From the NCBI GenBank assembly GCA_028671895.1, contig CM053794.1:43664501-43728500 (forward strand): DNA of 64,000 nt. The letters are read 5' to 3'. The notes under the pieces are model-generated. The model was not told the origin of the DNA. It did not search any database and was given only the letters and a program-made list of their open reading frames with translations. Below, piece after piece: positions 1 through 13,351 of this stretch. The stretch comes from Oenanthe sinensis. Its lineage: Eukaryota; Streptophyta; Magnoliopsida; Apiales; Apiaceae. The stretch's first letter is position 1. Each line of letters begins with the position of its first letter. The position numbers were made by a program, and so were the translations under genes.

Positions 1-1481
1 ATTTCAGGCCTTCTTCCACCCCTATGTCATTTTTGTCATTTTGTATAGAATTTGTGCCACAGAGCCAACACCCGTAAAGTACCACACATATTATCTCAGG
101 ACGGTGAATTTTTTTTATTTTTGTTCTTAGGAGTGTTAAGATACACGAGTTAATTTTTGACAAAATCATATATCAATAAAAATTTATAACTTTAATAATA
201 GTACGAATTGATATGCAAATTTTCTGTTATCCAAATATCCAATGACTCGACGCATTTCTAAACGAACACATCCGCGACTCTTTTTTCAGAACTCGAAGCT
301 ATTACTATATACACAAATAAATTTTATGAAGCGATAAAGAAGGGTTGTGAAAGTGGATATTAAGAACAGTGTGGACGAAAGTGGTGGGGTGCGGACTCGC
401 GACGTGCTGTCATCTTCTGCCAAACTGAAAAGAAAGTGGAGTCATGACTTATAATTTATTATTTTATAATATACACACAGTCATACACAAAGGGAGAGGA
501 GAGAAAAAGAGATGTAGCTTTGCAAGTGGTCAAACCCAACTTTGAGAGGAAAGAAACTATTTTGTGTTTCTTTCACGGTGGAGCCTGCCAAACGGATAGA
601 AAAGAAATCTACATCTAAATCGAATCTTGGGACACTTTCAAACGAATACAAAACCTGATGAGCACATCAAAATCTGCATCGCAGATGGCCATTCTCCCCA
701 CCCCACTCACATTCGATTCCACCCCGGTTTCAAATAAGATGGGAAGAATCTTAAAATCTTAAAAAAATTTGAAGATTAGGATAACCTCACACATCTAATA
801 AATTTCGAGACTAACAGGCATATTCTTTACTAACTGCTGATAAATCAGAGGATTTAACACAACAATTTAGTTGAACAAGAGACTTTGTGATAATACAGGA
901 GAACAAAAATCATAGTACTGCTGCAAAATTTAGCATGCAATAGGTGTGTGTTTAACTAAAAGTTGGTAATAAGTAATAACCGTGCAAGCTTTCACTAATA
1001 TAATTAGTTTCAGACCTCATAAGCAACCTGCAGAACCATACTAATGTTTGGTTAGAGAGAATGGAATGGAATGAGTGAAACTAAGTGGAAATAATGGAGT
1101 TAGGAAGGAGGATATTAAAAAAAATGAATGAGAGCAAAACTTCTATGATGAGATTTGGTAAGAAAATGGGTATAAAAGAGAATGAAACATTCCACGTGAG
1201 TTTTATTTCTACTTTAGATTGTTATGAATAGAATAGGGAAGGAATGAAAATTTTGAACTTTTACCCATAATCTCATTCTATTTCTTCCATATTCCTTCAA
1301 CCCAACCAAATACAACAATTAAAATGATAATCATATTTTTAATAAATATTATTATCTTAATATATAAAGTAATATTATATATGTGTATTATACTTTTAGA
1401 GACCAAATAAATGCAGTTAAACAAAACCTGTAAGAAACTAAAACATTTTTCTCTTTTCTAAATAAGAAACTGAAAGAGCAT
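1..1481. other. Intergenic DNA, no gene seen
   Basis: I see no convincing coding exon here. The stretch about 1043-1315 looks like a hAT-type MITE: it opens with TGTTTGGTTAGAGAGAATGG and closes with the inverted counterpart ending in ACCCAACCAAATACAAC, and the two sides are rich in complementary GGAATGGAATGAG-like words. The rest is AT-rich. Bases 350-720 are less AT-rich and could be a leader or promoter of a gene lying left of the window, but nothing in it proves that. Confidence 0.4.
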
Positions 1482-1600
1482 GATTAGATAGCTCAAGTGG
1501 TAGATGACTTATCCTCTATCCCAGGTTCTGGATTCGACTCTGGCACCCCGAGAATTTCTTAGAACAGATACTCATTTATATAAGCAACTGAAACAGTAGG
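1482..1600 (+). repeat. tRNA-derived SINE fragment
   Basis: The segment holds a degenerate Pol III A box (TAGCTCAAGTGGTAGA) followed about 30 bases later by a B-box-like GGATTCGACTC, the spacing of a tRNA gene. The downstream bases do not restore an acceptor stem and no anticodon arm is convincing. This fits the tRNA-related head of a SINE better than a working tRNA gene. Confidence 0.5.
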
Positions 1601-1850
1601 GCCAACTTTTAACAATACTATAGAAAAATAAATGTACATCATTTGAGGTAGTATGAATAGTACAAAGCATAGCTTCACGGTTTTATTTTTATTTTTGTAG
1701 CTTTAATTTATAATCATTCATGACTAGAAACTACATTTATGCTGCTATATACAATAAATATGACAAGATATAATGACCATACTATCAGCAGAAGAGAAAT
1801 TGGACCGTTCTGTATTTAATTTTTCACAATGAAGAAGCTGCAAATGCTAG

Positions 1851-4800
1851 TCAGGGAGCCAGCCGATCAAGCGTCCACAACATCCTCCCGTCAATCTCTT
1901 TAGGAGAATAACGTAACCTGTGTATATTGATGATACGCAACAATCCAAAACATATAATTTGGATGGTTTTATTCATGATTCTTTAATGTAAGGAACTTAA
2001 CAGGTAATTCCTAAAAAAATAGCATCTCAGCTAAAGTGAATATTGAAAAGATAATATTTGTATATAACGCATGACAGAGCAGATTTAATATTCTATTTGT
2101 ATAATATCTATGCATGTTTCACGAATTTCATATTGGAATTCACAATAATTAAGAAAACTTGGACATGTAATCATAATATAGGTATCTGTGATTCTCCTTA
2201 AAAGGCAGTTATTACGCAATTCTGTCGGGGTAATTACAGGTTTGTGATCCTCCCTTCTTTTCGCCAGCGTTATTGAACTCTCTCTTTTAGTGGTATCTAT
2301 GCCAGCTTTTGCTCACTAAAAGTCATTGTTTCACATCAAAAAATCCAATTCAATGTCACATATCTAAGAAGTCACAACTCTAGCCCAATTTCAGTCAACA
2401 GACGTTCCAAAGTTGAAGTAGAACGTCCTTAACATGCAGCACTGTGATTTGGGCTGAGCAACCTGAGCAGATTTTTTTATTATCGAGTTTGAATTTTATC
2501 TTATTATGTTGATTTGAGCATATAATTTATCGAGCCTAAAGATTCAATTTGAGTTTGGCTTGTGTATTAAACAAGTTCATTTTTTAAACCCAATAGGGAG
2601 CCCAACCCAATATTAGTAAGCCTAAGTGCCCAATTCATTACATTACATTACATATAAATATAATCAAATTCGAGCCAAATGAGTCGAGCCCATAAAAACT
2701 CGAATCTGACTCAAATCATTGTCAAGCCAAAATGCTTGTTTGAGCTCGAAATTGACTTCTTGAGCCCATACTGCTGAGTCAATTTCGAGCTGACTCGATT
2801 CGAATTACAAGCCTGCTCATTTCTCCAAATAAAATTAATTTAATAAAATGGTCGGATAAAACAGATCAAAAGGGGTATATGAGTATATCACAAGTATGAG
2901 GCAAATAAAATAGAAGACATCTGGAATAAGACATACCTATCATGCAAGCGAGATTGTTGTCCTTGCCAGAACTCAAAAACCTTTGGTTTTAGCCGGTATC
3001 CCCCCCAATGTTTTGGTTTGGGAATTGTACTTCTGCAAATTAACAAGATAGATTGTTAAAGAGTCAGATCAAAATCTAAAAATTACTATGGAAATGATCT
3101 TCATTGAAACATAATAAATCAGAACCAGAACTAAGTGGCAATATTGTCGGCAATAGCTCGACATAGTTTACATTATTGTAAGAAAACTAAGATTTTATGG
3201 ACAAGAAAAGCTTGCACTCCTAAGGGGGCAGTAAAACCACACATATCCTAAATTCCAAATTAGATAACTCATATTCGCTGTACTTTACAATGGCAGAGAA
3301 AGCATATAGCAAATACCCATAATGAATGTAAAAAAGAACTTGCTTTCAACTGCACTACTTAAAAGTTACGGATGATGCAACCAAGACACGATGTAGTCAA
3401 TTGTTTGGTGTACTTGATTTGATACAATCAGACAAAACAAATCAAGGTAAAAATATCGATGTTTTTGTAGAACTAAAGTTGGTTAGCAAGTCACAAAAGA
3501 TCAGAGATTTCAATTGCTGACCCGTCAGAGAATTTTTCTTCTAATTCTTTGTGATATTGCTGGAGAACATCTCGTCCAGGAATCACTGAGCTCTGAAATA
3601 GATATAACAAGACTAAGATGTGACTGTTATTAGCAGACATCTCATATTCACATGAAATGTGATTAAAATACCTGCTTACTAACTATAGCCCCAATTTGAC
3701 TTCCACGAGGACGGCTATGAAAGTACTCTTCGGATTCTTCATCAGAAACCTTCTGCACTGAACCTTCCACTCTTACCTGGAAAAAGAGTAACTTTCTCTA
3801 TTTAGAATTCATCTAAAAAGGGGAATTGTGTGGGGTTGGCTCTATTACATGATATACAAGGTTGAATTTTTCTATTGAATAAATTGAGTGATGAAAATTT
3901 ACACTATTGTATTCTAGCTTACTTATTGGTGTTCCAAAATCACATTTGTACTACATTTTTGGGAATGATCAGCTTCTTGAGGCAACTTCAAATGTTTAAC
4001 ATAAATTTAATTCTAAACTGCATTTACATTATTAGAAAACTGATTTACAAACATGTACATAAAGCTCATCCTAGTTTTAGTACTAATTAGTATCCAGTCT
4101 ACCCAGCATACAAGTATCATGGTATTGATTCAACAAATCCAATCTGGAAGTATCAAAGAGTGCATGGATCGTAATGAAGAAGTTTAATGGGGTACAAAAT
4201 TTTATATTCCTCGTAAGAAAGTATACACGATTCTAAAGCCCAGGGAGCCATTTCTTAACGGTGTCCAGCTGAAAACTAGAGATTACCTGACGGTTTAAAC
4301 CATCCCAGTAAAAAAGAATTGCCGCATGAGGATTTTCGGATAATTCATGAGCCTTTTGGCTCCCGTAATTAGTATACCTGCATATAAACAGTAGTCATTT
4401 ACTAAACAAAGATACTGAGTATATAAATAAGCTACTTGAAGCATTTTGCATATTCCATCATACAAGCTGCATAAGATGACTAACCAGACAAAGCCATCTT
4501 TATCAAAACCTTTCAGCAATACCATTCGTGAAGAACTGCCGCAAAAAGATCAAAATTAGGTAAGTGGCTTCTATTAGAACGACTAGAAATCATCTGCACA
4601 ACAGAGGAGCTAGAAACGTTGACAAGTTACTACATTGCTCAAAATGTTTGAGCTCTTAATTAAACTTCATCAACTATAATCGTCACCGTAAAGACACAAT
4701 CTGCTTGCCGATTGCAATCACGGTACCACTACTTCTCTTATTATTATTGTTATTAACTTGTTTTTTTGGTTATGATCAATTACAGAAATTTAAATACTCA

Positions 4801-7800
4801 CATACATGCTTCTTGTAACCCCTACAGTCACAAGCTCACAGACTGTCACCTTTCTGACTGCCTCGAGGGCTAAAAGCTTTCTCTTGCAACACTTTCAAAT
4901 ATAGTACTATAGCAATGCAGGTTTCTGCTGAAGAACAATACATTGTTCAAGTTCTGCAATGTTGCCAGGAAGTTACTTAATGCTAACTTTTCACAGGATG
5001 ATTTGCTAGGATCAAGTTTACTTTTGCTAGATTTATAGAATTCGGGACTTTAGGTAAAGGAAAGTGGACCTGAAGAGAGTTGTTGTGACGGAGACAAAAT
5101 AAAGTATTTACATGTAATGGAGTAGATTGAAGAATTAGAGGGGGTAATTTTTTTACTCAAATTGACTAATACCACCTGATTTTGCTCTGTTGTTATCTCT
5201 AGTACAACTAAACTACATATGACAACAATAACTTGAACCTTCTTTTATAGTTATCACTGTGATATTATGGAACAAAGCCATAACCATTTGTTTCATCACT
5301 AAGAAAGAACAATAAGCCATCAGGAACAAAAGTTTCCATATGAAAAATATAGGAAATCAAGGTAAAGTACTACTAGCCTGATGTCGAAATTCCTGGTTAT
5401 TGGTCTTCAACTAAGAAATTCCAAATGACACAAACTAATTAAGAAAAAAGAAATACTTACGGTCTGCCATCTTGCCCGGCAGTGGACAACGCCATAGCAT
5501 TTGGTTCTTTTAAGCTTGCAGCCACTGCATCATCAAACCATTTCTTGAACTGTAAAATTAAGAGATTGATGTTTTAATAGTGAAGCAATGAAGATGCTTT
5601 CAAATAAATTACAGTTTTAAAAAAGATTATAACAGCTCATATTAAATGAAAATTGGTGCAACATTACATCACAAAGAGGGCACCATTTCTACCTGCTCAA
5701 AAGGGTCAGCCTCCACTTGGTCTTCACGAAACTCAGGAGAAATATAGTTCTCTCTTAAAGCTGATATGTCTATATTGAGCGCTTTCCCAATCCGAACACA
5801 CATAGAAGTGCTAGGATATGGGGGTAGTTGTAGATTGAATTTGTTTATAATTAAAGGAGGGACGAACCTCCCGCCAAGAAAGTGGTGCATTCCCTCAAAT
5901 TTCTTTGCACAGAGCTTTGGAGCAGTTAAGGAAACCTAGAGAAAGAATATGACACACTTAGAAGGATAAGTATAAACTTTTACCCATATGAGTACAAACT
6001 GAAATTGTCTAACAATGTTGACAATAAATTCCCATCATAGACGTACCAACATGTCAGGTTTTATGCCTTCACCTGTGATGTCTCCATCTTCGACATGCCA
6101 ACCAGATGGGATATCTATAGAAATAACAGGTGAACCGTGACCAACAGTTCGTTGATGCACCAGCCTCTGGATCAGCTCATCAAAAGGTGGACGCGGGGTA
6201 CCTAAAAAATTATATGACAATGAAGTTTAAGGCAATGAAATTCACAAGAATTGCGCTCATCAGGTGTATCTTGTAGTGAAAGCTACTTCATTTGTACCAT
6301 ACCCTAAAAGTAATTTGAGTCTGGTTGGCTAATAGTAATAGTTTTCTATCACAGTACAGCCACTGAGGCACACCCCGTCATTTAAGTTAGTCGGTGAATG
6401 AGATTAATAATTTTATCCAAGAAAAATCCAGAGTAAAGTTGCAAAGATAATAAGTTGGCATAAATATAGATCACCTACAAAAACAGAGAGTGAGAGTCTT
6501 GAACTAAATGGATTAACCAAAAGACAACAACATCTAGTCTTGGCCTCGTTATAAAGGCCTACCTGGACCAGAGGGTAGAAATCGTAAACTAAGGTTCGCT
6601 ATACATACTAATACTATAGGTGATAGTTTACCTCTTTCTTCTTCTAATTTTCTGGCTTTTTTTTAATTTCCCAACGTGTCCTTTTCTTCCGAAATTTAGA
6701 AAATATCCTTGTCAATATAGTAACTAGATTTGTGAAACCAGAAATTATTTTCAAGAAACAATCTATGGTACTAAATACATACAGATGCTTATCATAATAA
6801 AGAAAGAAGAATCACCATGAAATGAGAATCCAAACATTGCATCCACTAGAATATCAAAGTTATCTGATAAATCCACAGGCAGATCTTCCACTGGGATGAA
6901 AGAAACTCCTAGTGATTCAAGCTACAAAATTATTGTGATAAATGAGCATTTAATAAATTTTAGAAAATTAAGCTAATAAGATTTGAGATATTAAATTTCT
7001 AGACCTGAGTCACCAAACCGGTATAAAGAGTCTTTGCAGTACGCTTTGGATAACAAACTAAGGGTTTATATCCAAAGTGATGTAGATGGCGAGCAGCAAC
7101 AAGACCATCACCGCCATTGTTTCCGGGACCGCAAATGACAAGTACATTGTTATATTTGCCTGCTGAATAGACCTTTGGAAAAAAAAGTTTTCAATATACT
7201 TCATCAATGCTGTTAAACAAAAAAACGTATATCACATCCTTTAGGCTCATATAACTTCAAGGATTCCAGTTCCTCAACAACAGTCACATGAAAATAAAAA
7301 TATTTGAGATGCTATGTTTCTATGACAAATAGTGCCACAGATATTTCTGAACTCCAAATGGAACTTAATTATCTGGAAGAGATCACCTAACAGCAGCTAA
7401 TGTAATATGTATCAACCTACTAATAGGTAAATAAGAGACAGACAGACTCATACTTTTTTAAATCGTACATTAAGCATTGAATATAACGTACCCTTACTAA
7501 AAGATGACAGGCATCCACGAAGACTTGTTAAGCTGGAAAGGACTCAATATGCAGAATATGGATTGAAATGTCAGACAATCCTTTTTTTCCTTCTAAATTG
7601 CTCATATTTCAAAATCATAATTTTATATTCCCTAACCTTTTCATGTTATCATATTAAAACTAAAAGTGAAAGTCATACACCACTTACCTCTGCTATTGCC
7701 GAGGCAACACTCAAACCAGCCAATTCCTACAAATACAAAAACACTCCACTAATCAATATACAAAGCCTTGATAATTGTATTAGCAAACTCAAAAGACAAG

Positions 7801-8880
7801 AATTCACTTAACCATTAGTTGATCAACACTAAAGCCTAAAGGCCCCATAAGAATCTCATCAACTTCAGCTGCTTCTTTCTGAGATAAATAAGAAATAGCA
7901 TCTGAGTTCTCCATACTTTGCAGCGACGACACCATTCTATTCGCCATGATTCTGCCTTCACCAAAACTCCTATAGAAACCTTGAGGTTGAAACCTCAAAG
8001 TTTGACCTAAGAAACCCTACGATTACAACAATTAGATGACTGTTAGTGACAATCATACCTTCAAAGATATAATGCTACATGTGTGTGGAAACTTGTCAAG
8101 TACCGAATCACATATATAAAGAGAGTACAATACAACAAATTGATGGTAGTTAATGGCACCTCCCTCTCGCACTGTCTCCCCTCCCTCTCTATCACACACA
8201 CACAAATTTTTTTTACAACTACTAATTATCTAATTGATAATAGTCGTTAGTGGCAATTAAACCATCTCAGAGAACTGGTGTATATGTATAGGTTTGTGCT
8301 CAAATGATAACTTAAAATGAGAACCGGCAATTTTAATAGTTAAAACTGGTGATTCTAATCGAAAATATCAATTTCAACTAGAAAAATTACATTTAGCAGT
8401 TTTCATTTGAAGTTAGTAGTCATCGGAGCAAGACTCTCTAAATATATGCGTGTTGGTGCGTGAAATGAAAGACTACGCCATACAATTAACAACACAACGA
8501 TAGTAATTAATGAAAAATAAACCACATACATATACACGAAGCCTATACATATTATACACATTTGACACATGTGCGTAGAGAGAGAGAGAGAAAGAGAGAG
8601 ATTACCGAGAGAGAGAGAGAGAGATTACCGAGAGAGAGAGAGGGGGAGAGAGGGAGAGATTACCGAGAGAGAGAGAGAGAGATTAACGAGAGAGAGAGAG
8701 GGGGAGAGAGGGAGAGATTACCGAGAGAGAACTAGGGGGAGATTTGTGAAGAGAGTAGTTGAAAGGCAAGGAGGATGAGTTGGAGGCGAGGAGAGTAACA
8801 GGAAGCACAAACAATTGTGTGAGGATACAGCTATTAGTAGTACATGTCATTCTATTGCATCTCCGCATTAACAATTGCAT
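1851..8880 (-). CDS. PDX3: NAD(P)HX epimerase / pyridoxamine 5'-phosphate oxidase, plastid
   Basis: Bifunctional salvage enzyme: an N-terminal YjeF_N domain epimerises damaged NAD(P)HX, and a C-terminal FMN-dependent oxidase makes pyridoxal 5'-phosphate. I model 14 exons (high to low): 8880-8722, 8016-7813, 7726-7688, 7172-7005, 6921-6816, 6201-6047, 5935-5693, 5549-5461, 4535-4485, 4377-4287, 3776-3672, 3592-3522, 3032-2937, 1917-1851. All phases join, giving about 547 residues, close to the roughly 530 of the Arabidopsis protein. YjeF_N runs from about residue 95 and includes CGPGNNGGDG (148-157) and DIPSGW (255-260). The oxidase part shows RMVLLKGFDKDGFVW, SRPRGSQIGAIVS, a HWGGYRLKP motif, FEFWQGQ.SRLHDR and the terminal LDRLAP. 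The Ser/Leu-rich first exon looks like a transit peptide; its start could be M1 (8880) or M5 (8868). No lesion was seen. The first exon is the least certain part. Confidence 0.9.
2440..2820. repeat. Degenerate inverted-repeat element in last PDX3 intron
   Basis: Inside the last intron of the PDX3-type gene there is a block full of GAGCTCGA and CGAGCC words in both orientations. Its left side (GGGCTGAGCAACCTGAGCAG) and right side (reverse complement begins GAGCAGGCTTGTAATTCGA) are loosely inverted. It resembles an old hAT-type MITE, but I cannot fix its ends or a target duplication. Confidence 0.35.
8577..8745. repeat. (GA)n microsatellite array with repeated ATTACCGAG units
   Basis: A GA-rich array is interrupted by several copies of GATTACCGAGAGAG and one GATTAACGAG. 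Read on the minus strand it is a CT tract carrying repeated CTCGGTAAT, each of which matches a plant 5' splice site. The outermost copy (donor at 8721-8720) is the one I use for PDX3 exon 1. The short plus-strand open frame across this array is a product of the repeat and not a gene. Confidence 0.85.
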
Positions 8881-9505
8881 ATTGTATACCCATCACTCCT
8901 CCATTTCTTCTTCGCCCTAGTTTTGTTTTCTGTGATTCTGCGTGCGGACATTTGTTTTACAAACCCGCCTACATTTATCTTTTATTTATTTATACGTTAA
9001 TAATTTATAAAATCCAATATTTTAATATATGGGACGATAGGAATCGGTTAAATAGTAGGTAATTATCATTCCGCATTTGCATATATATAAATTTTATTTA
9101 ACGCTTCTGTGAATATAAATTTTAATTTTTTTCGTGATAAAAAATTGTTGCTAAAGAGTTGTATTAATAATTTGGAAGGATCTATTCAGTTAAAATGAAT
9201 AATGTGTCATTATATGAATACATACAAGTTATTATATTGTTAATTTGATTCTTTAAAAAATTATTATTAAATCAATTAAGTTGTATTTATTTAACGAAAG
9301 GAAAGTGGAATTATTAATTGGATATTTGGATCGTACCAACAGATTATATAAAAACAAAACCGCAGCAAAATCACGACCAAATCATATTTTTTTGAAGGTT
9401 ACTAGTTGGTACAATGGTTAATCTATATTCAAGTACCAAATAAGAATTTTAGAATTCAACCACTTATATAATACAGTAACAATTTAGAATTCAACCACTT
9501 ATATA
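8881..9505. other. PDX3 upstream region
   Basis: AT-rich promoter-side DNA of the minus-strand PDX3-type gene. It holds a perfect 35-bp tandem duplication at about 9448-9482 and 9483-9517, just after a degenerate SINE-like box (TAGTTGGTACAATGG near 9404). No coding exon was recognised. No transcription start can be fixed. Confidence 0.4.
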
Positions 9506-9710
9506 ATACAGTAACAAGGAAGAGGGTCAAAGATTCCAACTAGAGATTTTTCAATAGCTGGGAAAACTTTGAAACTAAATCAAGAACAGATTGAGGCCAT
9601 TTCTATAGCTGGGTTTTGAGTATATGGCCACTAGTTCTGAACCCATGTAGGCAGTAGGCACTACAATTTGGGTTTTCTTTTTTTTACTTGAATGACAATT
9701 TCACTACTCA
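9506..9710 (-). pseudogene. Relic exon 1 of an FSH1-like hydrolase
   Basis: On the minus strand this stretch matches exon 1 of the two hydrolase copies further right (about 11985-12215 and 16432-16662) over the segment encoding MSS..., the LLYLHGFRTSGH region and the QLQKWPQSVLD region. Insertions, deletions and stops break the frame, and none of exons 2-6 follows. It is the most decayed member of the local tandem family. Recognition rests on direct comparison with the neighbouring copies. Confidence 0.75.
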
Positions 9711-9952
9711 TCTAATTTGACATAGTTTTTGCTGAGAAATTATTATTTCAATTCTTATGAAACAAAATTAGTAGCCTGCTTAAGATTATTATATCGATAT
9801 ATTTAATATATCATTTTTTATATCAACAAAAAAAGTATACAATTATTGATAAAACGAAATAATACATATTTTTCTATTAGATATCCAAAGAAGAAATGTA
9901 GCTAGAAAAGGTACGCTACTAAGTACGAACTCAAGAGTACACGAGCACCTAA

Positions 9953-10343
9953 GAGCAAGTCCAACAATGTCCTACAACATGCATTATAAATATAATAAAA
10001 TATAATGTCCTAGTGATTTAAGACACTATACACATAAATCAACTCCAACAACTTGCACTATTCTCATGCCCTATTATTAAAATAATAGCATATTTGAATT
10101 ACATTTATATTTGAATAGATAAAATGAGGGAAAAGAAGTATAAAAAAAAAGAAACAAATGAATATTTTATTGATAAAAATGAAATAAGGCATGTGTAGTG
10201 GTGCCCTATTAACAATGCATGTGATAGATGTCCTAGTGTTTTAGGACACCGCTAGGATATTGTTGGAGCACCCATTTGTTCAAAGTGCCCTAATGCCTAA
10301 ATTTTAACTTAGACAACACTTTAAGACATTGTTGGACTTGCTC
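9953..10343. mobile_element. PIF/Harbinger-type MITE
   Basis: Both ends carry the inverted sequence GAGCAAGTCCAACAATGTC, and TAA is present immediately outside each end (9950-9952 and 10344-10346), the 3-bp target duplication expected for the PIF/Harbinger group. The inside is AT-rich and has no coding capacity. It lies between the relic exon and the dead hydrolase copy. Confidence 0.85.
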
Positions 10344-10369
10344 TAAACTGAATGTCTACATCTTTCCTT

Positions 10370-12215
10370 ATCATAAGGAGCTTCCTCTAACACTTTTTTG
10401 TTCCCTTTCCTGGTTGGTAACTTCATTCTGCATCTTATCGAGGAAACTCAGCGTCAACTCCAAACTTTTTCATCTGAAATAAGAATTAACTTTTTGGTTA
10501 TAGTAACAATATTATTATTATACTCCTGACGAACAATTTTTTGACAGTCCAGACAGCACATTATGTGAAAATTACCAAGTCTATTTTGAGTCACATGTGT
10601 ATACTTGTCTAGACTACTGCTAGAAATTAATTTCTTTTGAGGTTAAAAACTTAAACCTGCACTCATTTTGCAAAGATATAATGTAATATTAAAATACTCA
10701 ACCCATGGCAAGTTTTTTCTCAGCTCACTGTTAATACATTCTAAGCGATTTATAAAGATATATACGATATGTATAACTGTCTATTGATGCTCTTAAGTTT
10801 TAAAACTTCAAATAAAGCACTATTTTAACTTCTCCGCTTAGTATAATTAATCATCCGCTTAAGCAAAAGAAGGACCAACTCAATTTGAAGCGCAACAACA
10901 ACTTCAATGCTGCTTGTACATATGATTAGAAGAATGAAGGCTCGACTATTAGTTGACTTTTAATGCTTTTCGCAACACTTTTCCTTCTACATTGTTTATA
11001 GGTTAAGTCTGTCACAGGTGCCCACAAATATACACTAACAATACTCTGTTGACATTATATTTCAAAAAAAAAAACTCTGTTGACATTAAGTTCTAAGGTC
11101 AAGCTGAATTAATTACATGTATATCATTTTTAGGGATTAGACATAAACAGATCAACCTTTTCCATTTTTTTGGTGTTCTGCGTCTGTGCAAGGCAGAAAC
11201 ACTGGGAGGTGTGGGTCCACCGGGCATCAGTAAAAATGGTTCAAAATAACTAGCGCGTACACATCTAACTTTTCAAGTTGATTGTATATCAATAGACCAA
11301 GCTTCAAAAACAAAAATATATGTATCCTCACTTAGGTGCATCAAATTTATAAAATTATCCATCAGATAAACTATTTAGTGTATTTAGACCATAGAATCAA
11401 ACTGAAACCAAAGATGTACCTAAAAAATGCAGACGGGCAACAAATCGTGTTTGAGAATGCCTTCTCAGCCCGAGCTTCATTCCTCAATTTAGCGCCAGTA
11501 ATAATGATTAAGAATTTTAATTTTGGTACTTTTGTAAGAGCCAATCCCTACAAACAATTTGAAACACCTAACTTCCACCATAAACAAGAACAAAAAAAAA
11601 CAAATATCAATGAAAAACACATCGCATACCTTGGCTTGTAAACCAGCCAATGCAGCTGATAACATAGACACCTTGATGTAACACAAGCATCACACATAAA
11701 TTTCAATCACAGAGAAATAGTAATGTACAAAAATCAAATAAGAAAATAAACTTTCGTAAGACAACAAAAGTTAAATGCACCTGCGAAAAACCAAGAAGAC
11801 CATCAATAGGTCCATGCTTAATCATAAATAAACTCAATAGACTCATCAAAATTAGCATACACAAATTCCTGCAAATTCAAACATAAATAAAAAGGCTTTA
11901 CCTTCATTTCTAACAAAAAAGATTATAACTTTATACAATTATCCACATAAACACACACACACACAGTTAAATGATGATTTTGACCTTGTTAGAGTTGAAC
12001 CACTCATAACAAGGAGGATCAAAGAAACCTTCAACTTGAGATTTTCCAATTGATGGAAAAGGGGCATCTGGGAAAACTAAATCAAGCTTATCAAGAACAG
12101 ATTGAGGCCATTTTTGAAGCTGGGTTTTGAGTATATGACCACTTGTTCTGAACCCATGTAGATACAACAACTTGGGCTTTCTTTTTTCTCGAATCACAGC
12201 TCCACTACTCATCAT
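10370..12215 (-). pseudogene. FSH1/OVCA2-like serine hydrolase, broken copy
   Basis: This minus-strand copy aligns through its exons with the intact copy at 14329-16662. Exon 1 (12215-11985) is open and encodes the LYLHGFRTSGH and PDAPFPS segments. Exon 2 (about 11872-11784) lacks 8 bases relative to the intact copy and runs into TAA. Exon 3 encodes SMLSAALAGLQAK. Exon 4 (about 11548-11420) lacks 2 bases near its end. Exon 5, which carries the catalytic-His segment, is absent: the flanking intron sequence jumps across it near 10585. Exon 6 lacks one base. With several independent lesions it cannot make an active hydrolase. The intact 110-codon first open frame could still give a short truncated product. 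Confidence 0.88.
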
Positions 12216-12705
12216 CTTATTGTATTTCTTCAAGGCTATGAATTTACATACTGTTGTGGGGAGATATTTCAATGAACTTGTCATATCCGGTAATAACAAC
12301 GTGTATAAAAATGGCTGCCAGAATTATACGGTGAAGTTTCAAAGAATAATCGGGGATGAGTAGTATTATAATATATTTTTTAAAAAATAGTAACATATAG
12401 AAATTTATATTTCATATCAGAAGTGTTGTTATGTAGTTATCTAACAATTTATTATAAAATATATTTTTTAATAAAAAATTTAATGATTAAATTAATTTTA
12501 AAATTTATATAAGTAGAATTTGTTATAAGGATTAATAGATCGATTTATTAGATTTTTAGAATCATTAACATGTAAATGATTATTCGCATTTTACATTTGT
12601 TTTTTATTATAATTGTTAATTAAAACATATTTCACATTTCAAAAAAAAACATGTAATAGCTGTATAATCATTTTTGATATTTAAAATGTTAAACAATTAT
12701 CAGTA

Positions 12706-13311
12706 TTAGCTTATAACCCGTACAAAACACGAATTTTATCAATAAATTACTGTATATATTAATTCTTTTATATAATTTAAATATTTCATTTAATATGATA
12801 ATTTATTTTAGTATTAATTTATTTTTACATTTTTCTATACAATGATGTTTATATATTAATATTCATAAAATTTAATGATAAGTCATAATTTTAAATATAT
12901 AAAAGAATTTGAATGGTGATAAAATTAAATTGAATGTGAGTAAAATATATAGGATTAGTAGGATTCTTCAATTTGAAAATATAGAATATAATTTAAATAT
13001 AATATATGATAGGGTTGTATTTATGATTTCTAAAATTAAATTTTATTAAAATTGTATGGTTAAGATCGTTTATATGGTTTACCTAAAATTGGACGGTTAG
13101 AATATTTAATATTCATAAACTTTAATAATGAGTATTATTGGGGGTTAGAATTGTATGGATGATATATATTCTTTTTAAAATTAGATTGTATTAAAATTGA
13201 ATAGTTAAGATCGTTTCTGTGGTTAACTTGAAATTGGACGGGTAGGATCTTTTTCATGGTTCACCTTGGACCAAATTTTTTAATCTTTCAGCTATAATAA
13301 TATAGTATAGA
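12706..13311 (-). mobile_element. Helitron-like non-autonomous element
   Basis: Read on the minus strand the element starts TCTATACTATATTATTATAG (from 13311, preceded by A) and ends with a degenerate palindromic stem and ATAAGCTAA (to 12706, followed by T). A TC start, a hairpin near the end, a CTRR terminus and insertion between A and T are Helitron hallmarks. There is no coding capacity. The adjoining 13312-13909 contains further copies of its internal words and another 5'-end-like sequence, so the two may form a composite. Confidence 0.6.
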
Positions 13312-13351
13312 TAGTATAAATATATTAATATTCATAAAGTTTAATGATATA

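Noticed and set aside
1486..1550. Possible tRNA gene
   Set aside because: A and B boxes are present but the stems do not pair and no anticodon arm is convincing; SINE head is the better reading.
8569..8778. Arg/Glu-rich plus-strand open frame
   Set aside because: It is the translation of the GA microsatellite; the true signal is on the minus strand (PDX3 first exon and intron).
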